DNA from: Olleya sp. YS
GTDB taxonomy: Bacteria; Bacteroidota; Bacteroidia; Flavobacteriales; Flavobacteriaceae
Direction: 5' to 3'
Assembly: GCF_029760915.1 (NCBI RefSeq)
Contig: NZ_CP121685.1
Span: 124,001 to 188,000, forward strand
DNA length: 64,000 bases
Part shown: in pieces, positions 36,229 through 45,714 of the stretch
How the letters are laid out: each line of letters opens with the position of its first letter
Position numbering within the stretch: position 1 is the first letter of the stretch
The notes under the pieces: model-generated
Database searches by the model: none
What the model was told of the DNA's origin: nothing
What the model saw: only the letters and a program-made list of their open reading frames with translations
Program-made: the position numbers and the translations under genes

Positions 36229-36945
36229 TTATGAATCTATAATTTGCATACTTTCTTTCTCACTAGTTTCATTTAATATTCCTAAAACAATCAAAAACTG
36301 AGAAAGTCCATAAAAAAGCATTACCGTTATCTTATTGTAAGCAATGGATGAATCATAAAACATTTTAAGTATGTTAATACTATCCGCTACCATAGATAGT
36401 ACAACACCTATAATAACCAACCAAAAGCTTTTTGTGTTGACTTCGCTTTTTCTTAAATAGGCAAATTGCATCAACATCATAACGACAAACAAATATAACA
36501 ACAGAGGAATAAAAAAATCACCTAAATTGTTATAAACTATATACATAATAATGCTCATATACAAAAAACAAAACAGTAAGAATGGAGCTAATTTAGAAAT
36601 ATCAAAATCTTCATTATTTAAAAACCTAATAGAATAGCAAACCTTTGCTATTATAAACAACAATGCAGCAATAACAAAATGTAAGCTATTACCACTATTT
36701 CCAGTTATAAAGAAAATATCACCAACAATAAAACAGCATAATGCACCAATAACTAACTGTTTTTTTAAATTATGATTTTGATTAGTGTTAATCACATAAA
36801 AAACTAGTAAACTTATACTAAGTAATGTTTTGGAAATATATCTGTAAGTAATTAAATGCTCGTTATTTTTAAAATAAGAATCTATTAAATAAAGCAAAAA
36901 GTATAATACAGAAAAATAAAAGGTTTTTTTAAAAAGTATTTTCAT
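36229..36945 (-). CDS. YhhN family membrane protein (lysoplasmalogenase-like), copy 2
   Basis: This is also exactly 238 residues, with the same eight-helix order as its neighbour. Matching blocks are GALCCFIVGDIFFIT, FIIAKVCYSIRFLNNEDFDI, NNLGDFFIPLLLYLFVVMML, FAYLRKSEVNTKSFWLVIIG and ITVMLFYGLSQFLIVLGIL, each with a close equivalent in copy 1. The aspartates in VGDIFF and MVADSIN are kept. The two genes are tandem, in the same direction, with a 104-base spacer, and so come from a duplication. Whether both are enzymes is not known. Confidence 0.82.
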   Translation of the reverse strand: MKILFKKTFYFSVLYFLLYLIDSYFKNNEHLITYRYISKTLLSISLLVFYVINTNQNHNLKKQLVIGALCCFIVGDIFFITGNSGNSLHFVIAALLFIIAKVCYSIRFLNNEDFDISKLAPFLLFCFLYMSIIMYIVYNNLGDFFIPLLLYLFVVMMLMQFAYLRKSEVNTKSFWLVIIGVVLSMVADSINILKMFYDSSIAYNKITVMLFYGLSQFLIVLGILNETSEKESMQIIDS

Positions 36946-37041
36946 GTTAGTGTTAGGGATAACTAATATAAAAATTTTTACCTAAAATCTAATACACTTT
37001 TAACAAAAAAAAGTTATATCTTATTGATTACCAGAAGCAAC

Positions 37042-38217
37042 TTATTCTTTTCTATATTGTTTTGTATCTTCAAATACATGAGATAAAATGGCTTCATCTT
37101 GTACCGTAAATTCAACGTTGCGTCTAGCCATAACTACTTTAGCAACTTCAAATGCTTTAGAAGTTAAGTAAGTAGTAAAACCCGAAGCACCTCCCCAACT
37201 ATAGCTAGGCACAAAGTTTCTTGGAAAACCGCTTCCAAAAATATTGGCATTAACACCTATAACAGTACCTGTATTAAACATAGTATTTATACCACATTTA
37301 CTGTGGTCTCCCATCATTAAACCGCAAAATTGTAATCCTGTTTTAGCAAAACGACCAGATTGATAATCCCAAAGTTTGACTTCTACGTAGTTATTTTTAA
37401 GGTTAGAGTTATTGCTATCTGCACCTATATTACACCATTCTCCTAATACAGAATTCCCTAAAAATCCATCATGTCCTTTATTGGAATAACCAAATAATAC
37501 AGAATTATTCACCTCTCCTCCTACTTTACTGTGCGGACCAACAGTTGTTGGTCCGTAAATTTTTGCACCTAATTTTAAAGTCGCATGGTCACACAATGCT
37601 AATGGTCCTCTAACCAGACTCCCTTCCATGATTTCGGCATCTTTACCTATATAAATGGGTCCTGAACTAGCATTAAGAGTAGTAAATTCTAGTTTTGCGC
37701 CTTCTTCTATAAAAATATTTTCTGGTGCAATTACATTGTTACTTGATGGTATTGGTTGTGATTTTCTATCATTAGTTAGTAACTCAAAATCTTGCTGGAT
37801 AGCCTCACCATTTTTAGAAAAAATGTCCCAAGTGTGTTCTATCTTAATAATATCGTTATTAAACTCTATGGCTTCAAAAGTAGAAAAATCTATATCCTCT
37901 TGTGCTTCGGTAGTATAAAAAGCAATCACATCTTCTTCACAAAATATAGCTTGGTTTTTTTTAAGTCCTTTTACCAATTCTATCAACTCACTATTTGGTA
38001 AATAGGATGCGTTGAGCATAATATTCTCCTCCATTTCCACCATAGGGAATTTATCAGATAGATAATCTTCAGTAACCGTAGTGGTTGTGGTTTGCAAGTG
38101 ATGCTCCCATTTTTCTCTTATAGTTAAAATACCAACTCTAATATCTGCTACTGGCCTTGTGTAAGTAAAAGGTAGTAGTTGGTTACGTACTGGACCATCA
38201 AATAAAATATAATTCAT
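37042..38217 (-). CDS. GlmU-like protein with left-handed beta-helix
   Basis: The 391-residue protein starts MNYILFDGPVRNQLLPFTYT, the hallmark of a Bacteroidota family named GlmU-like or putative sugar nucleotidyltransferase. The N-terminal half keeps the outline of a nucleotidyltransferase domain but not the LAAGxGTRM motif of true GlmU. The C-terminal half (about 165-340) is a hexapeptide-repeat beta-helix (IYIGKDAEIMEGSLVRGPLA, KIYGPTTVGPHSKVGGEVNN). It may act on a sugar nucleotide or have lost that activity. Single gene, no partner in view. Confidence 0.82.
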   Translation of the reverse strand: MNYILFDGPVRNQLLPFTYTRPVADIRVGILTIREKWEHHLQTTTTTVTEDYLSDKFPMVEMEENIMLNASYLPNSELIELVKGLKKNQAIFCEEDVIAFYTTEAQEDIDFSTFEAIEFNNDIIKIEHTWDIFSKNGEAIQQDFELLTNDRKSQPIPSSNNVIAPENIFIEEGAKLEFTTLNASSGPIYIGKDAEIMEGSLVRGPLALCDHATLKLGAKIYGPTTVGPHSKVGGEVNNSVLFGYSNKGHDGFLGNSVLGEWCNIGADSNNSNLKNNYVEVKLWDYQSGRFAKTGLQFCGLMMGDHSKCGINTMFNTGTVIGVNANIFGSGFPRNFVPSYSWGGASGFTTYLTSKAFEVAKVVMARRNVEFTVQDEAILSHVFEDTKQYRKE

Positions 38218-38284
38218 TTTAAAACTATTAAAATAATAAGGTTAAATGCTCTGTAATCAAAAGTAACTTAATTAAAAGAAACAA

Positions 38285-38314
38285 AAAAGCCTTTCATAAA
38301 AATGAAAGGCTTTT
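38285..38314. terminator. Hairpin terminator downstream of rpmE2
   Basis: A 13-bp perfect stem (38285-38297 with 38302-38314, core gcctttcat) with a 4-base loop and flanking A/T runs, between the L31 stop and the start region of the GlmU-like gene. Confidence 0.87.
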
Positions 38315-38335
38315 AAAATATGATTAACGCTAAAA

Positions 38336-38587
38336 TTATTTTTTGAATTTTGCGTATTTATTTTTGAATTTATCAATACGTCCTGCTGTATCAATTAATT
38401 TAGACTTACCTGTATAAAACGGGTGAGATGTTCTAGAAATCTCCATCTTAATTAATGGGTACTCAACACCATCAACTTCTAAAGTTTCATTAGTATTTGC
38501 AGTAGATTTTGTTAAAAACACATCGTCATTTGACATGTCTTTAAATGCTACAATTCTATAATTTTCTGGATGTATATCTTTTTTCAT
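38336..38587 (-). CDS. rpmE2: 50S ribosomal protein L31, type B
   Basis: The 83-residue protein begins [20 protein letters not shown] and contains [20 protein letters not shown], both diagnostic of L31. It has no cysteines at all, so it is the zinc-independent type B form. In organisms with both forms, type B replaces the zinc form under zinc limitation; Bacteroidota often have only type B. It has a consensus promoter (38625-38654) and its own terminator. Confidence 0.97.
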   Translation of the reverse strand: MKKDIHPENYRIVAFKDMSNDDVFLTKSTANTNETLEVDGVEYPLIKMEISRTSHPFYTGKSKLIDTAGRIDKFKNKYAKFKK

Positions 38588-38624
38588 CGCTAAATGCTTT
38601 ATGGTCTTTACTAAATTCGAGGTG

Positions 38625-38654
38625 CAAATTTAAGTATTTTTTACAAACCAACAA
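38625..38654 (-). promoter_or_regulatory. Promoter of rpmE2
   Basis: TTG (38654-38652), 19 bases, then TAAATTTG (38632-38625) on the minus strand: same architecture as the rpmH promoter. The leader to the ATG is about 33 bases. I see no Zur-like inverted repeat, which fits constitutive expression. Confidence 0.83.
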
Positions 38655-38746
38655 CTTATTTATTAAAAAATTTTAATACACTAAATTGTAACGTTTTATT
38701 GTATTTTTATACTAATGTAATATTAACTAACCTAAAACATTAAATT

Positions 38747-39277
38747 ATGGACAAAACAGTCAAATCCATTGCAACTAATTACGGACTTTATCTAGGGATA
38801 CTCTTAGCCAGTGTTACAGTATTAGCCTACGCGTTGAATTTAGAAATACTAACCAAATGGTGGGTCGGAATTTCACTTTTTTTAGCTATAGTAATATTTG
38901 GAATTATTTCTATTTCTAAATCTAAATCTGCTCTTGATGGTTTTATAAGTTTTAAAGATGCTTTTACTTCATATTTTATAACGGTTTTAATTGGTATTTT
39001 AATTAGTACAATAGTAAGCGTTATTATATTTAATTTTATTGATCCCGAAGCTGCTTTAACTTTAAAAGAAAAAATCATTGAAGCCTCTGTAGAAATGATG
39101 AGAAGCTTTAATGCACCAGAAGACGATATTGCTGAAGCTGTAACAAAAATGGAAGAAGCGCCTAGTCAATTTGCTATTGGAAGCTTAGTACAATCTTTAT
39201 TTATTCAATTAGTAATATATAGTGTGATTGGTCTTATAGCATCATTAATAATGAAAAAAACCAACGAAGACATTTAA
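38747..39277 (+). CDS. DUF4199 membrane protein
   Basis: A 176-residue protein with four membrane helices (about 12-30, 36-53, 70-95 and 145-168) and the FKDAFTSYFITVLIGILIS stretch typical of DUF4199. Between the third and fourth helix is a charged outer or inner loop. The family is confined to Bacteroidota and unexplored. It is located 36 bases before a GT2 glycosyltransferase gene, an order that is common in flavobacteria. Confidence 0.85.
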   Translation: MDKTVKSIATNYGLYLGILLASVTVLAYALNLEILTKWWVGISLFLAIVIFGIISISKSKSALDGFISFKDAFTSYFITVLIGILISTIVSVIIFNFIDPEAALTLKEKIIEASVEMMRSFNAPEDDIAEAVTKMEEAPSQFAIGSLVQSLFIQLVIYSVIGLIASLIMKKTNEDI

Positions 39278-39313
39278 TAGTTTTATATTTGAAATATATT
39301 TTCAAGTTAAATT

Positions 39314-40267
39314 ATGAATATATCAGTAGTCATACCACTACTTAACGAAGAAGAATCACTAACAGAATTACACCATTGGATTGCAAATGTCTTGCAATCC
39401 AATGGTTTTTCTTATGAAATACTTTTTATTGACGATGGTAGCACAGATAACTCTTGGCAAATTATACAATCGATTCAAGACAAAGATACCAACGTTAAAG
39501 GCATCCGATTTTTAAAAAACTTTGGTAAATCTCAAGCACTTCATGCTGGTTTTGCACAAGCAAAAGGAGATGTTATTATCACAATGGATGCCGATTTACA
39601 AGACAATCCAGAAGAAATCCCTGAACTGTATAACATGATTACCAAGCAACATTTTGATTTGGTATCGGGTTGGAAAAAGAAACGTTTTGATAATAAATTG
39701 ACTAAAAATTTACCTTCAAAATTATTTAATTGGGCTGCACGTAAAACCTCTGGTGTAAAACTAAACGACTTTAATTGCGGATTAAAAGCCTACCACAAAA
39801 ACGTGGTTAAAAACATTGATGTTAACGGAGAAATGCACAGATACATTCCTGTGCTAGCAAAAAATGCTGGATTTTCTAACATTGGCGAAAAAGTGGTCCA
39901 ACATCAAGCTAGAAAATATGGTGTTACTAAATTTGGGATGGATCGTTTTATTAATGGATTTTTAGACTTAATAACCATTTGGTTTTTGTCTAGATTTGGT
40001 AAACGACCTATGCATTTGTTTGGCGCACTAGGTGTTATAATGTTTGGAATGGGATTTATTTTTGCATTATACTTAGGTATTGACAAATTATTTTTTAATC
40101 CAGATAGTCGGTTAATCACACAAAGACCACAATTTTACTTAGCATTAGCCACCATGATTTTAGGATCTCAATTTTTTGTTGCAGGTTTTTTAGGCGAAAT
40201 CATTTTACGTCAAAGAACAGATAAAAAGCGATACTTAATTAAAGAATCGCTAAATTTAGAAGACTAA
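39314..40267 (+). CDS. Glycosyltransferase family 2 (DPM1/GtrB-like)
   Basis: The 317-residue protein has the GT2 start SVVIPLLNEEESL, the nucleotide-binding FIDDGSTDNSW, and the metal-binding MDADLQDNPEE. Two C-terminal membrane helices (about 232-255 and 270-295) resemble the GtrB/polyprenyl-phosphate glycosyltransferase class. It probably moves a sugar from a nucleotide donor to a polyprenyl phosphate at the inner membrane. A TATATTTG box at 39285-39292 may drive it. Upstream is DUF4199, downstream a phospho-sugar mutase. Confidence 0.9.
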   Translation: MNISVVIPLLNEEESLTELHHWIANVLQSNGFSYEILFIDDGSTDNSWQIIQSIQDKDTNVKGIRFLKNFGKSQALHAGFAQAKGDVIITMDADLQDNPEEIPELYNMITKQHFDLVSGWKKKRFDNKLTKNLPSKLFNWAARKTSGVKLNDFNCGLKAYHKNVVKNIDVNGEMHRYIPVLAKNAGFSNIGEKVVQHQARKYGVTKFGMDRFINGFLDLITIWFLSRFGKRPMHLFGALGVIMFGMGFIFALYLGIDKLFFNPDSRLITQRPQFYLALATMILGSQFFVAGFLGEIILRQRTDKKRYLIKESLNLED

Positions 40268-40338
40268 AACAAATTTACTATTTGTATATAACTAACATTT
40301 CTGCAATTGCTTACTTTTGCTATTAAATATCATTACAT

Positions 40339-42069
40339 ATGAGATATATAGAACCTGAGCTTTTAAAACGAGTAAACACCTGGTTAACTCCTGCTTTTGA
40401 TAAAGACACACAAGACCAAATAAAGCATTTAATTGCTTTAGAACCAACAGAGCTAAAAGAAAGTTTTTATAAAGACTTAGAGTTTGGCACTGGCGGAATG
40501 CGAGGTGTAATGGGTATTGGCACCAATAGAATTAATAAATATACGTTGGGTAAAAATACACAAGGTATAAGTAATTATATGCATCAAACCTTTCCTGGAG
40601 AAGACCTAAAAGTTGTTATTGCATATGACTGTAGACACAATAGTAAAAGTCTTGCAAAAGTAGTTGCAGATGTGTTTTCTGCCAATAACATAAAAGTGTA
40701 TTTGTTTGAAGACTTACGTCCTACTCCAGAATTGTCTTTTGCTTTAAAACACCTTAATTGTCATTGTGGAATTGTTTTAACCGCATCACACAACCCACCA
40801 GAATATAATGGCTACAAAGTCTATTGGCAAGATGGTGGACAATTAGTACCACCACAAGATTCAGAAATTATTGATGTAATAAATGCATTAGATTATGCCG
40901 AAATTAAATTTGAAGCTAATCCTAAATTAATTCAATATATAGGACAAGAAGTAGATGATGTTTTTATTGATGCATCCGTGAAAAACGGAAGCTTTGACAC
41001 CTCAAAAGACGCCAAAAACAATCTAAACATTGTGTTTACTTCCTTACATGGTACCTCAATAACAACCATACCAGAAACCTTTAAACGCGCAGGCTATAAC
41101 AATGTCCACATTGTTGAAGAACAGCGTGAACCTAATGGTGATTTCCCTACTGTACAATCGCCTAACCCTGAAGAACCTGAAGCACTAAAGATGGCTTTAG
41201 AATTAGCTGAAAAAGTTAATGGTGATATCGTAATTGGTACAGATCCAGATAGTGATCGTGTTGGTATTGCTGTAAGAGGATTAAATAACGACATGTTGCT
41301 GTTAAACGGTAATCAAACTATGGTAATGATGACCGCTTTTTTATTAAAACAATGGAAAAACAACAATAAACTCAATGGTAACCAATTTATAGCTAGTACC
41401 ATTGTATCTACTCCAATGATGCAAGCGGTTGCAGATGCGTATCAAGTAGACTATAAAATTGGACTAACAGGCTTTAAATGGATTGCTAAAATGATTAAAG
41501 ACTACCCAAACCAAGAATTTATTGGTGGTGGTGAAGAAAGTTTTGGGTATATGGTTGGCGATTTTGTTCGCGATAAAGATGCAGTGACTTCTGCCTTATT
41601 AGCATGTGAGATTGCAGCGCAAGCCAAAGCAAATGGTAGTTCGTTTTATAAAGAATTGATTCAACTTTATGTAGATAATGGGTTTTATAAAGAACGTTTA
41701 ATATCCATGACTAAAAAAGGTATTGAAGGTGCTCAAGAAATTAAACAAATGATGATTGATGCTAGAGAAAACCCTCTAACAGCAGTTAATGGGTCAAAAG
41801 TTATCAAGATAGAAGACTATCAATTATCTGAAGCTAAAAACGTTATTGAAGGTACTACAACTTCAATAGATATTCCTAAATCAAACGTATTAATTTACTA
41901 CACAGAAGACGGAAGCAAAATAGCATTAAGACCTAGTGGTACAGAACCTAAAATTAAATTTTACATTAGTGTCAATACCACATTAGACAATGTGACAGCA
42001 TTTAAAGCTACGGAACAAAAATTGGAAAACAAGATTGATGCTATCATTAAAGATATGCAACTAGATTAA
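40339..42069 (+). CDS. Phospho-sugar mutase (phosphoglucomutase/phosphomannomutase)
   Basis: A 576-residue alpha-D-phosphohexomutase with the four expected active-site elements: phosphoserine loop [17 protein letters not shown], metal loop [10 protein letters not shown], sugar loop GGGEESFGY, and phosphate-binding loop [13 protein letters not shown]. It interconverts hexose 1- and 6-phosphates; length and the N-terminal [11 protein letters not shown] segment resemble the PGM2-like group. The MsbA-like transporter gene starts at the base after its stop codon, so the two are co-translated. Confidence 0.94.
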   Translation: MRYIEPELLKRVNTWLTPAFDKDTQDQIKHLIALEPTELKESFYKDLEFGTGGMRGVMGIGTNRINKYTLGKNTQGISNYMHQTFPGEDLKVVIAYDCRHNSKSLAKVVADVFSANNIKVYLFEDLRPTPELSFALKHLNCHCGIVLTASHNPPEYNGYKVYWQDGGQLVPPQDSEIIDVINALDYAEIKFEANPKLIQYIGQEVDDVFIDASVKNGSFDTSKDAKNNLNIVFTSLHGTSITTIPETFKRAGYNNVHIVEEQREPNGDFPTVQSPNPEEPEALKMALELAEKVNGDIVIGTDPDSDRVGIAVRGLNNDMLLLNGNQTMVMMTAFLLKQWKNNNKLNGNQFIASTIVSTPMMQAVADAYQVDYKIGLTGFKWIAKMIKDYPNQEFIGGGEESFGYMVGDFVRDKDAVTSALLACEIAAQAKANGSSFYKELIQLYVDNGFYKERLISMTKKGIEGAQEIKQMMIDARENPLTAVNGSKVIKIEDYQLSEAKNVIEGTTTSIDIPKSNVLIYYTEDGSKIALRPSGTEPKIKFYISVNTTLDNVTAFKATEQKLENKIDAIIKDMQLD

Positions 42070-43899
42070 ATGAAAAAAATAATAAATCAGCTTTTACCAT
42101 TTATAAAAAAGTTTAAAAAGCACGTTTTTTTTAATGTGCTTTTTAATTTATTATATGCGCTATTTAGCGCATTAGCATTTGTATCGTTAATACCAATGCT
42201 AAATGTTTTATTTGATAAAACAACGGTTGTCACAGAAGCTCCTGTGTGGAAAGGTATTGCTGATATTAAAAACTACGGAGAACAGTTACTAAATTATAAA
42301 GTAAGTAGTTATCTACAAGAAGGTAATGCGCAAATGGCATTAGTTATAGTAATTGCACTGGTAATAATTACTTTTTTACTTAAAAACCTATTTGGTTATT
42401 TATCTATGCAACATTTAATGTACCTTAAAAATGGTATTTTAAATGACCTTAGAAAAGACATGTACCAAAAAATTATAAATCTACCTTTAAGTTTCTATTC
42501 TAAAAGACAAAAAGGAGATGTTATGGCTAGAATTTTAGGTGATATTAACGAAATGCAGAACTCTTTTTTCATTGCTTTAGAGTTGGTTATTAGAGAACCT
42601 GCAACCATCATATTTTCTTTAATTTTCATGTTCACCTTTAGCTGGAAACTCACTTTATTTGTGCTATTTTTTATACCTGTAGCTGGATTTTTAATTTCTA
42701 GAATTGGAAAAAGTTTAAAAAGCAACTCGTTAAAAGCGCAACAAGAATCTGGCAAATTAATTTCAATAGTAGAAGAATCTTTAACAGGTCTAAAAATTGT
42801 TAAAGGTTATAATGCAGAACAAACGTTTACTTCAAATTTTAAAAATTCAGCAGACAAAATTCTTAAATTAAGTAATAAAATTGGTCTAAAAAACAACCTT
42901 GCAGGACCAGTAAGTGAGGTACTTGGTATCGCAACTATAGCTGTTTTATTATGGTATGGAGGACAATTAGTTTTAATAGAAAATATTATAAAAGGCACAG
43001 ACTTTTTAGCGTTTATGGGATTAGCTTACGCCATTTTAACACCAGCAAAAGCCATTAGCAAAGCCTCTTACAGAGTTAAAAATGGTATAGCAGCAGCAGA
43101 TCGTGTTTTCGAAATTTTACATGAAGAAGACCACTTAGCAGATGTACCTAATGCTACTGTGTTAGATGGATTTAACAAAGAAGTTTCTGTTGAAAATATT
43201 TCATTTAAATATGATGACGACTATGTGCTTAAAAACTTTAGTTTAAAAGTACCAAAAGGTAAAACTGTTGCGCTTGTAGGCCAATCTGGTAGCGGAAAAA
43301 GTACCATTGCTAATTTGGTAACTAGATTTTATGATATTAATCAAGGTAGCATTAAAGTAGACGGAATTGACATTAAACAAGTCACTAAAAAATCGTTGAG
43401 GCATTTAATGGGATTAGTTACCCAAGATTCCATTTTATTTAATGACACCATCAAAAATAATATATTAATTGGTGATCAAACTGCAACCGATGATCAAATT
43501 ATTGACGCTCTAAAAATTGCAAATGCTTGGGAATTTGTTAGTCAATTACCTAATGGAATTGAAACTAATGTTGGTGATGCAGGTAACAATTTTTCAGGTG
43601 GACAAAAACAACGTTTAAGTATTGCAAGAGCTGTACTTAAAAATCCTCCAATCATGATTTTGGATGAGGCTACCTCTGCATTAGATACTGAAAGCGAGCG
43701 TTTAGTGCAAGTTGCATTAGAGAACATGATGAAAAACCGTACTTCTATTGTTATAGCACATAGATTATCTACTATCCAAAACGCAGATGAAATTATAGTC
43801 ATGCAAAAGGGAGAAATTGTAGAACAAGGTACACATACAGAGCTTCTCAATAAAAATGGGATGTATAAAAAACTGGTAGAGATGCAAAGTTTTGAATAA
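42070..43899 (+). CDS. MsbA-like ABC exporter (fused permease and ATPase)
   Basis: The 609-residue half-transporter has six membrane helices in residues 1-330 and an ATPase domain after that: Walker A GQSGSGKST (404-412), Q-loop VTQDSILFND, signature FSGGQKQRLS, Walker B IMILDEATSALD, and AHRLST. This is the lipid/multidrug exporter layout, and it should act as a homodimer. MsbA flips lipid A; here another lipid or drug is equally possible. It starts directly after the mutase stop. Confidence 0.93.
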   Translation: MKKIINQLLPFIKKFKKHVFFNVLFNLLYALFSALAFVSLIPMLNVLFDKTTVVTEAPVWKGIADIKNYGEQLLNYKVSSYLQEGNAQMALVIVIALVIITFLLKNLFGYLSMQHLMYLKNGILNDLRKDMYQKIINLPLSFYSKRQKGDVMARILGDINEMQNSFFIALELVIREPATIIFSLIFMFTFSWKLTLFVLFFIPVAGFLISRIGKSLKSNSLKAQQESGKLISIVEESLTGLKIVKGYNAEQTFTSNFKNSADKILKLSNKIGLKNNLAGPVSEVLGIATIAVLLWYGGQLVLIENIIKGTDFLAFMGLAYAILTPAKAISKASYRVKNGIAAADRVFEILHEEDHLADVPNATVLDGFNKEVSVENISFKYDDDYVLKNFSLKVPKGKTVALVGQSGSGKSTIANLVTRFYDINQGSIKVDGIDIKQVTKKSLRHLMGLVTQDSILFNDTIKNNILIGDQTATDDQIIDALKIANAWEFVSQLPNGIETNVGDAGNNFSGGQKQRLSIARAVLKNPPIMILDEATSALDTESERLVQVALENMMKNRTSIVIAHRLSTIQNADEIIVMQKGEIVEQGTHTELLNKNGMYKKLVEMQSFE

Positions 43900-43919
43900 T
43901 TAAAACCTCAACAAATCAA

Positions 43920-43947
43920 AAAAGGATAAGCAGTTGCTTATCCTTTT
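43920..43947 (+). terminator. Hairpin terminator after the ABC exporter
   Basis: A 12-bp stem (43920-43931 with 43936-43947, core ggataagc), loop AGTT, then T run to 43950. The 215 bases that follow up to the sigma factor start at 44163 hold no ORF or structure that I can support; presumably the sigma factor promoter lies there. Confidence 0.88.
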
Positions 43948-44162
43948 TTTAGTTAATAGTTAGATTTGGGGCTAACTACATAAGTATGTTTTACGATGTA
44001 AACTTATAATAAAAAAGCATACAAAACAAGAAAAAAATGCATTTTATCGTATTTATCTACCTTTAAACGGTATTTTTTAATATAATCATCTGTTTTTCAG
44101 GAACATATAATAACATAAATTAATATTAAACTTTTCTGTTAAATTAGAGTCTTATATAAAAT

Positions 44163-44708
44163 ATGTCAGACAACGAGACCAAACTAGTTAAGCAGCTACA
44201 ATCAGTTTCTAACAAGGAAGCTGCCTTTAAAATTTTAATATCGCTATATAAAGAGCGGTTATATTGGCATATAAGACATATTGTAAAATCTCATGATGAT
44301 GCAGATGACGTTTTACAAAACACGTTTATTAAAGTATTCAAAAATATTGATAAATTTAAAGGTGATAGTAAATTATACTCGTGGCTCTATAGAATAGCGA
44401 CTAACGAGTCACTAACTCATCTTAAAAGAAATGCAAAACTTAAAAATAGTAATAGTATAGACACACAAGACATAGTGATTAACAACTTACAGTCTGATGT
44501 ATATTTTGAAGGTGAAGCGATTCAATTAAAATTACAACAAGCAATTGCTACATTACCAGAAAAACAACAATTAGTATTTAATATGAAGTATTTTCAAGAA
44601 TTAAAATACAGCGAATTATCAGAGATTTTAGAAACTAGTGAAGGTGCCTTAAAAGCATCATACCACTTAGCAGCTAAAAAAATAGAAGCCTACTTAAAAG
44701 ACCATTAA
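44163..44708 (+). CDS. ECF-type RNA polymerase sigma factor, second module
   Basis: The 181-residue sigma factor has region 2 (HDDADDVLQNTFIKVFKNID, then FKGDSKLYSWLYRIATNES) and region 4 (LPEKQQLVFNMKYFQELKYS, then ETSEGALKASYHLAAKKIE with the helix-turn-helix). It is followed after 33 bases by a membrane protein and then a CpxP-like periplasmic protein, a set that should sense envelope state. It differs from the sigma factor at 6632-7141 in both sequence and partners. Confidence 0.92.
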   Translation: MSDNETKLVKQLQSVSNKEAAFKILISLYKERLYWHIRHIVKSHDDADDVLQNTFIKVFKNIDKFKGDSKLYSWLYRIATNESLTHLKRNAKLKNSNSIDTQDIVINNLQSDVYFEGEAIQLKLQQAIATLPEKQQLVFNMKYFQELKYSELSEILETSEGALKASYHLAAKKIEAYLKDH

Positions 44709-44741
44709 ACTTTTTAATATTATTTTAGTCTAAGTATTAGA

Positions 44742-45224
44742 ATGAAAAAAGAAAACTTAAATACAATTAAAACGTCAGGTTTTAAAGTTCCTAAAGATTA
44801 CTTTAAAGGAATAGAAGGCCATATTTTAGAACAAATACAACCAAATGCTTTACCAAAAACAAGTGGTTTTAATATTCCTGAAAGCTATTTTGATACAGTT
44901 GAGCATTCTGTTTTACAGAAATTAAATAAATCAGAACCAAAAACTATTTCAATATTTAGAAAAAAAATATGGGTATCTGTGTCAAGTATTGCAGCAACCA
45001 TTGTGTTGTTATTTAGCCTAAATGTGTTTGATACCACTCCCACTTTAGCAAAATTAAATAACGATACAGTAGAAAATTACATTATAGACGAAATAGAAAT
45101 ACACGACCTTAATCTGTTAATTGAAGACTCAGAACTCTCTCAAACAGATTTTATAGATTACAATTCATTAGATGTAGAAGATTATATTGATGATATTGAT
45201 TTAAACGAGCTATATCAAGAATAA
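44742..45224 (+). CDS. Putative membrane anti-sigma protein with duplicated N-terminal motif
   Basis: The 160-residue protein has one membrane helix (about 69-90, KKIWVSVSSIAATIVLLF) and a very acidic C-terminal tail outside. The cytoplasmic N-terminus holds two copies of a 22-residue unit: TSGFKVPKDYFKGIEGHILE at 11-30 and TSGFNIPESYFDTVEHSVLQ at 40-59, 29 residues apart. The unit pattern is T-S-G-F-x-x-P-x-x-Y-F. Position right after the sigma gene suggests that this part holds the sigma factor. No zinc-binding anti-sigma motif is present. Confidence 0.72.
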   Translation: MKKENLNTIKTSGFKVPKDYFKGIEGHILEQIQPNALPKTSGFNIPESYFDTVEHSVLQKLNKSEPKTISIFRKKIWVSVSSIAATIVLLFSLNVFDTTPTLAKLNNDTVENYIIDEIEIHDLNLLIEDSELSQTDFIDYNSLDVEDYIDDIDLNELYQE

Positions 45225-45228
45225 ACAC

Positions 45229-45681
45229 ATGATCATGAAAAAACACATAATAACATTACTATTTTTATGGATTGCTTTTGGTGCATTTGCTCAAAACGAT
45301 AATCAAAGAGAAAAACTAAAAGCTTTAAAAATAGCACATATTACAGAGCAATTAGACCTTACTAAAAAAGAAGCGCAAGTGTTTTGGCCCATTTACAATG
45401 CACACGAAGAGAAATTAAATACGCTTAGAAAAGAGTCTTTTGACAAAAGAAAAGAAATAAATGTTGATGAATTGTCTGAAGATGAGGCCAAAAAAATGTT
45501 ACTTAACATGCTAAACACTGAAAAACAAAAACAAGAACTTGAAAGTAAATATGTAAACGATTTATTAGCTGTTTTACCAGCAACTAAAGTTATAAGTTTG
45601 TTTAAAGCAGAGCGTTCTTTCAAACGCAAAATGATTGAAGAGTTTAGAGGTCGAAGAGGTGATCGACCAAGAAGAGAATAA
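45229..45681 (+). CDS. Periplasmic CpxP/Spy-like protein (sensor of ECF sigma factor)
   Basis: A 150-residue exported protein (signal ending at AFAQ; the ATG at 45235 is an equally good start) with long charged helices: KALKIAHITEQLDLTKKEAQ, FWPIYNAHEEKL and a basic arginine-rich tail. The LDLTKKEAQVFWPIYN segment is the LTxxQ-like element of this class. In flavobacterial annotations this gene is called a sensor of the ECF sigma factor. It begins four bases after the anti-sigma-like gene and ends the operon, followed by a terminator. Confidence 0.8.
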   Translation: MIMKKHIITLLFLWIAFGAFAQNDNQREKLKALKIAHITEQLDLTKKEAQVFWPIYNAHEEKLNTLRKESFDKRKEINVDELSEDEAKKMLLNMLNTEKQKQELESKYVNDLLAVLPATKVISLFKAERSFKRKMIEEFRGRRGDRPRRE

Positions 45682-45690
45682 CTAAATAAT

Positions 45691-45712
45691 AAGGAAGCTA
45701 AATAGCTTCCTT
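45691..45712. terminator. Bidirectional hairpin terminator between second ECF operon and YCF48-like gene
   Basis: A 9-bp stem (45691-45699 aaggaagct with 45704-45712) with a 4-base loop and T run to 45716, reaching the stop codon of the convergent gene. Confidence 0.83.
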
Positions 45713-45714
45713 TT

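Noticed and set aside
43948-44162. Remnant gene or RNA between the ABC exporter terminator and the sigma factor gene
   Set aside because: No frame of note, no conserved motif and no stable hairpin could be seen; probably only a promoter region.
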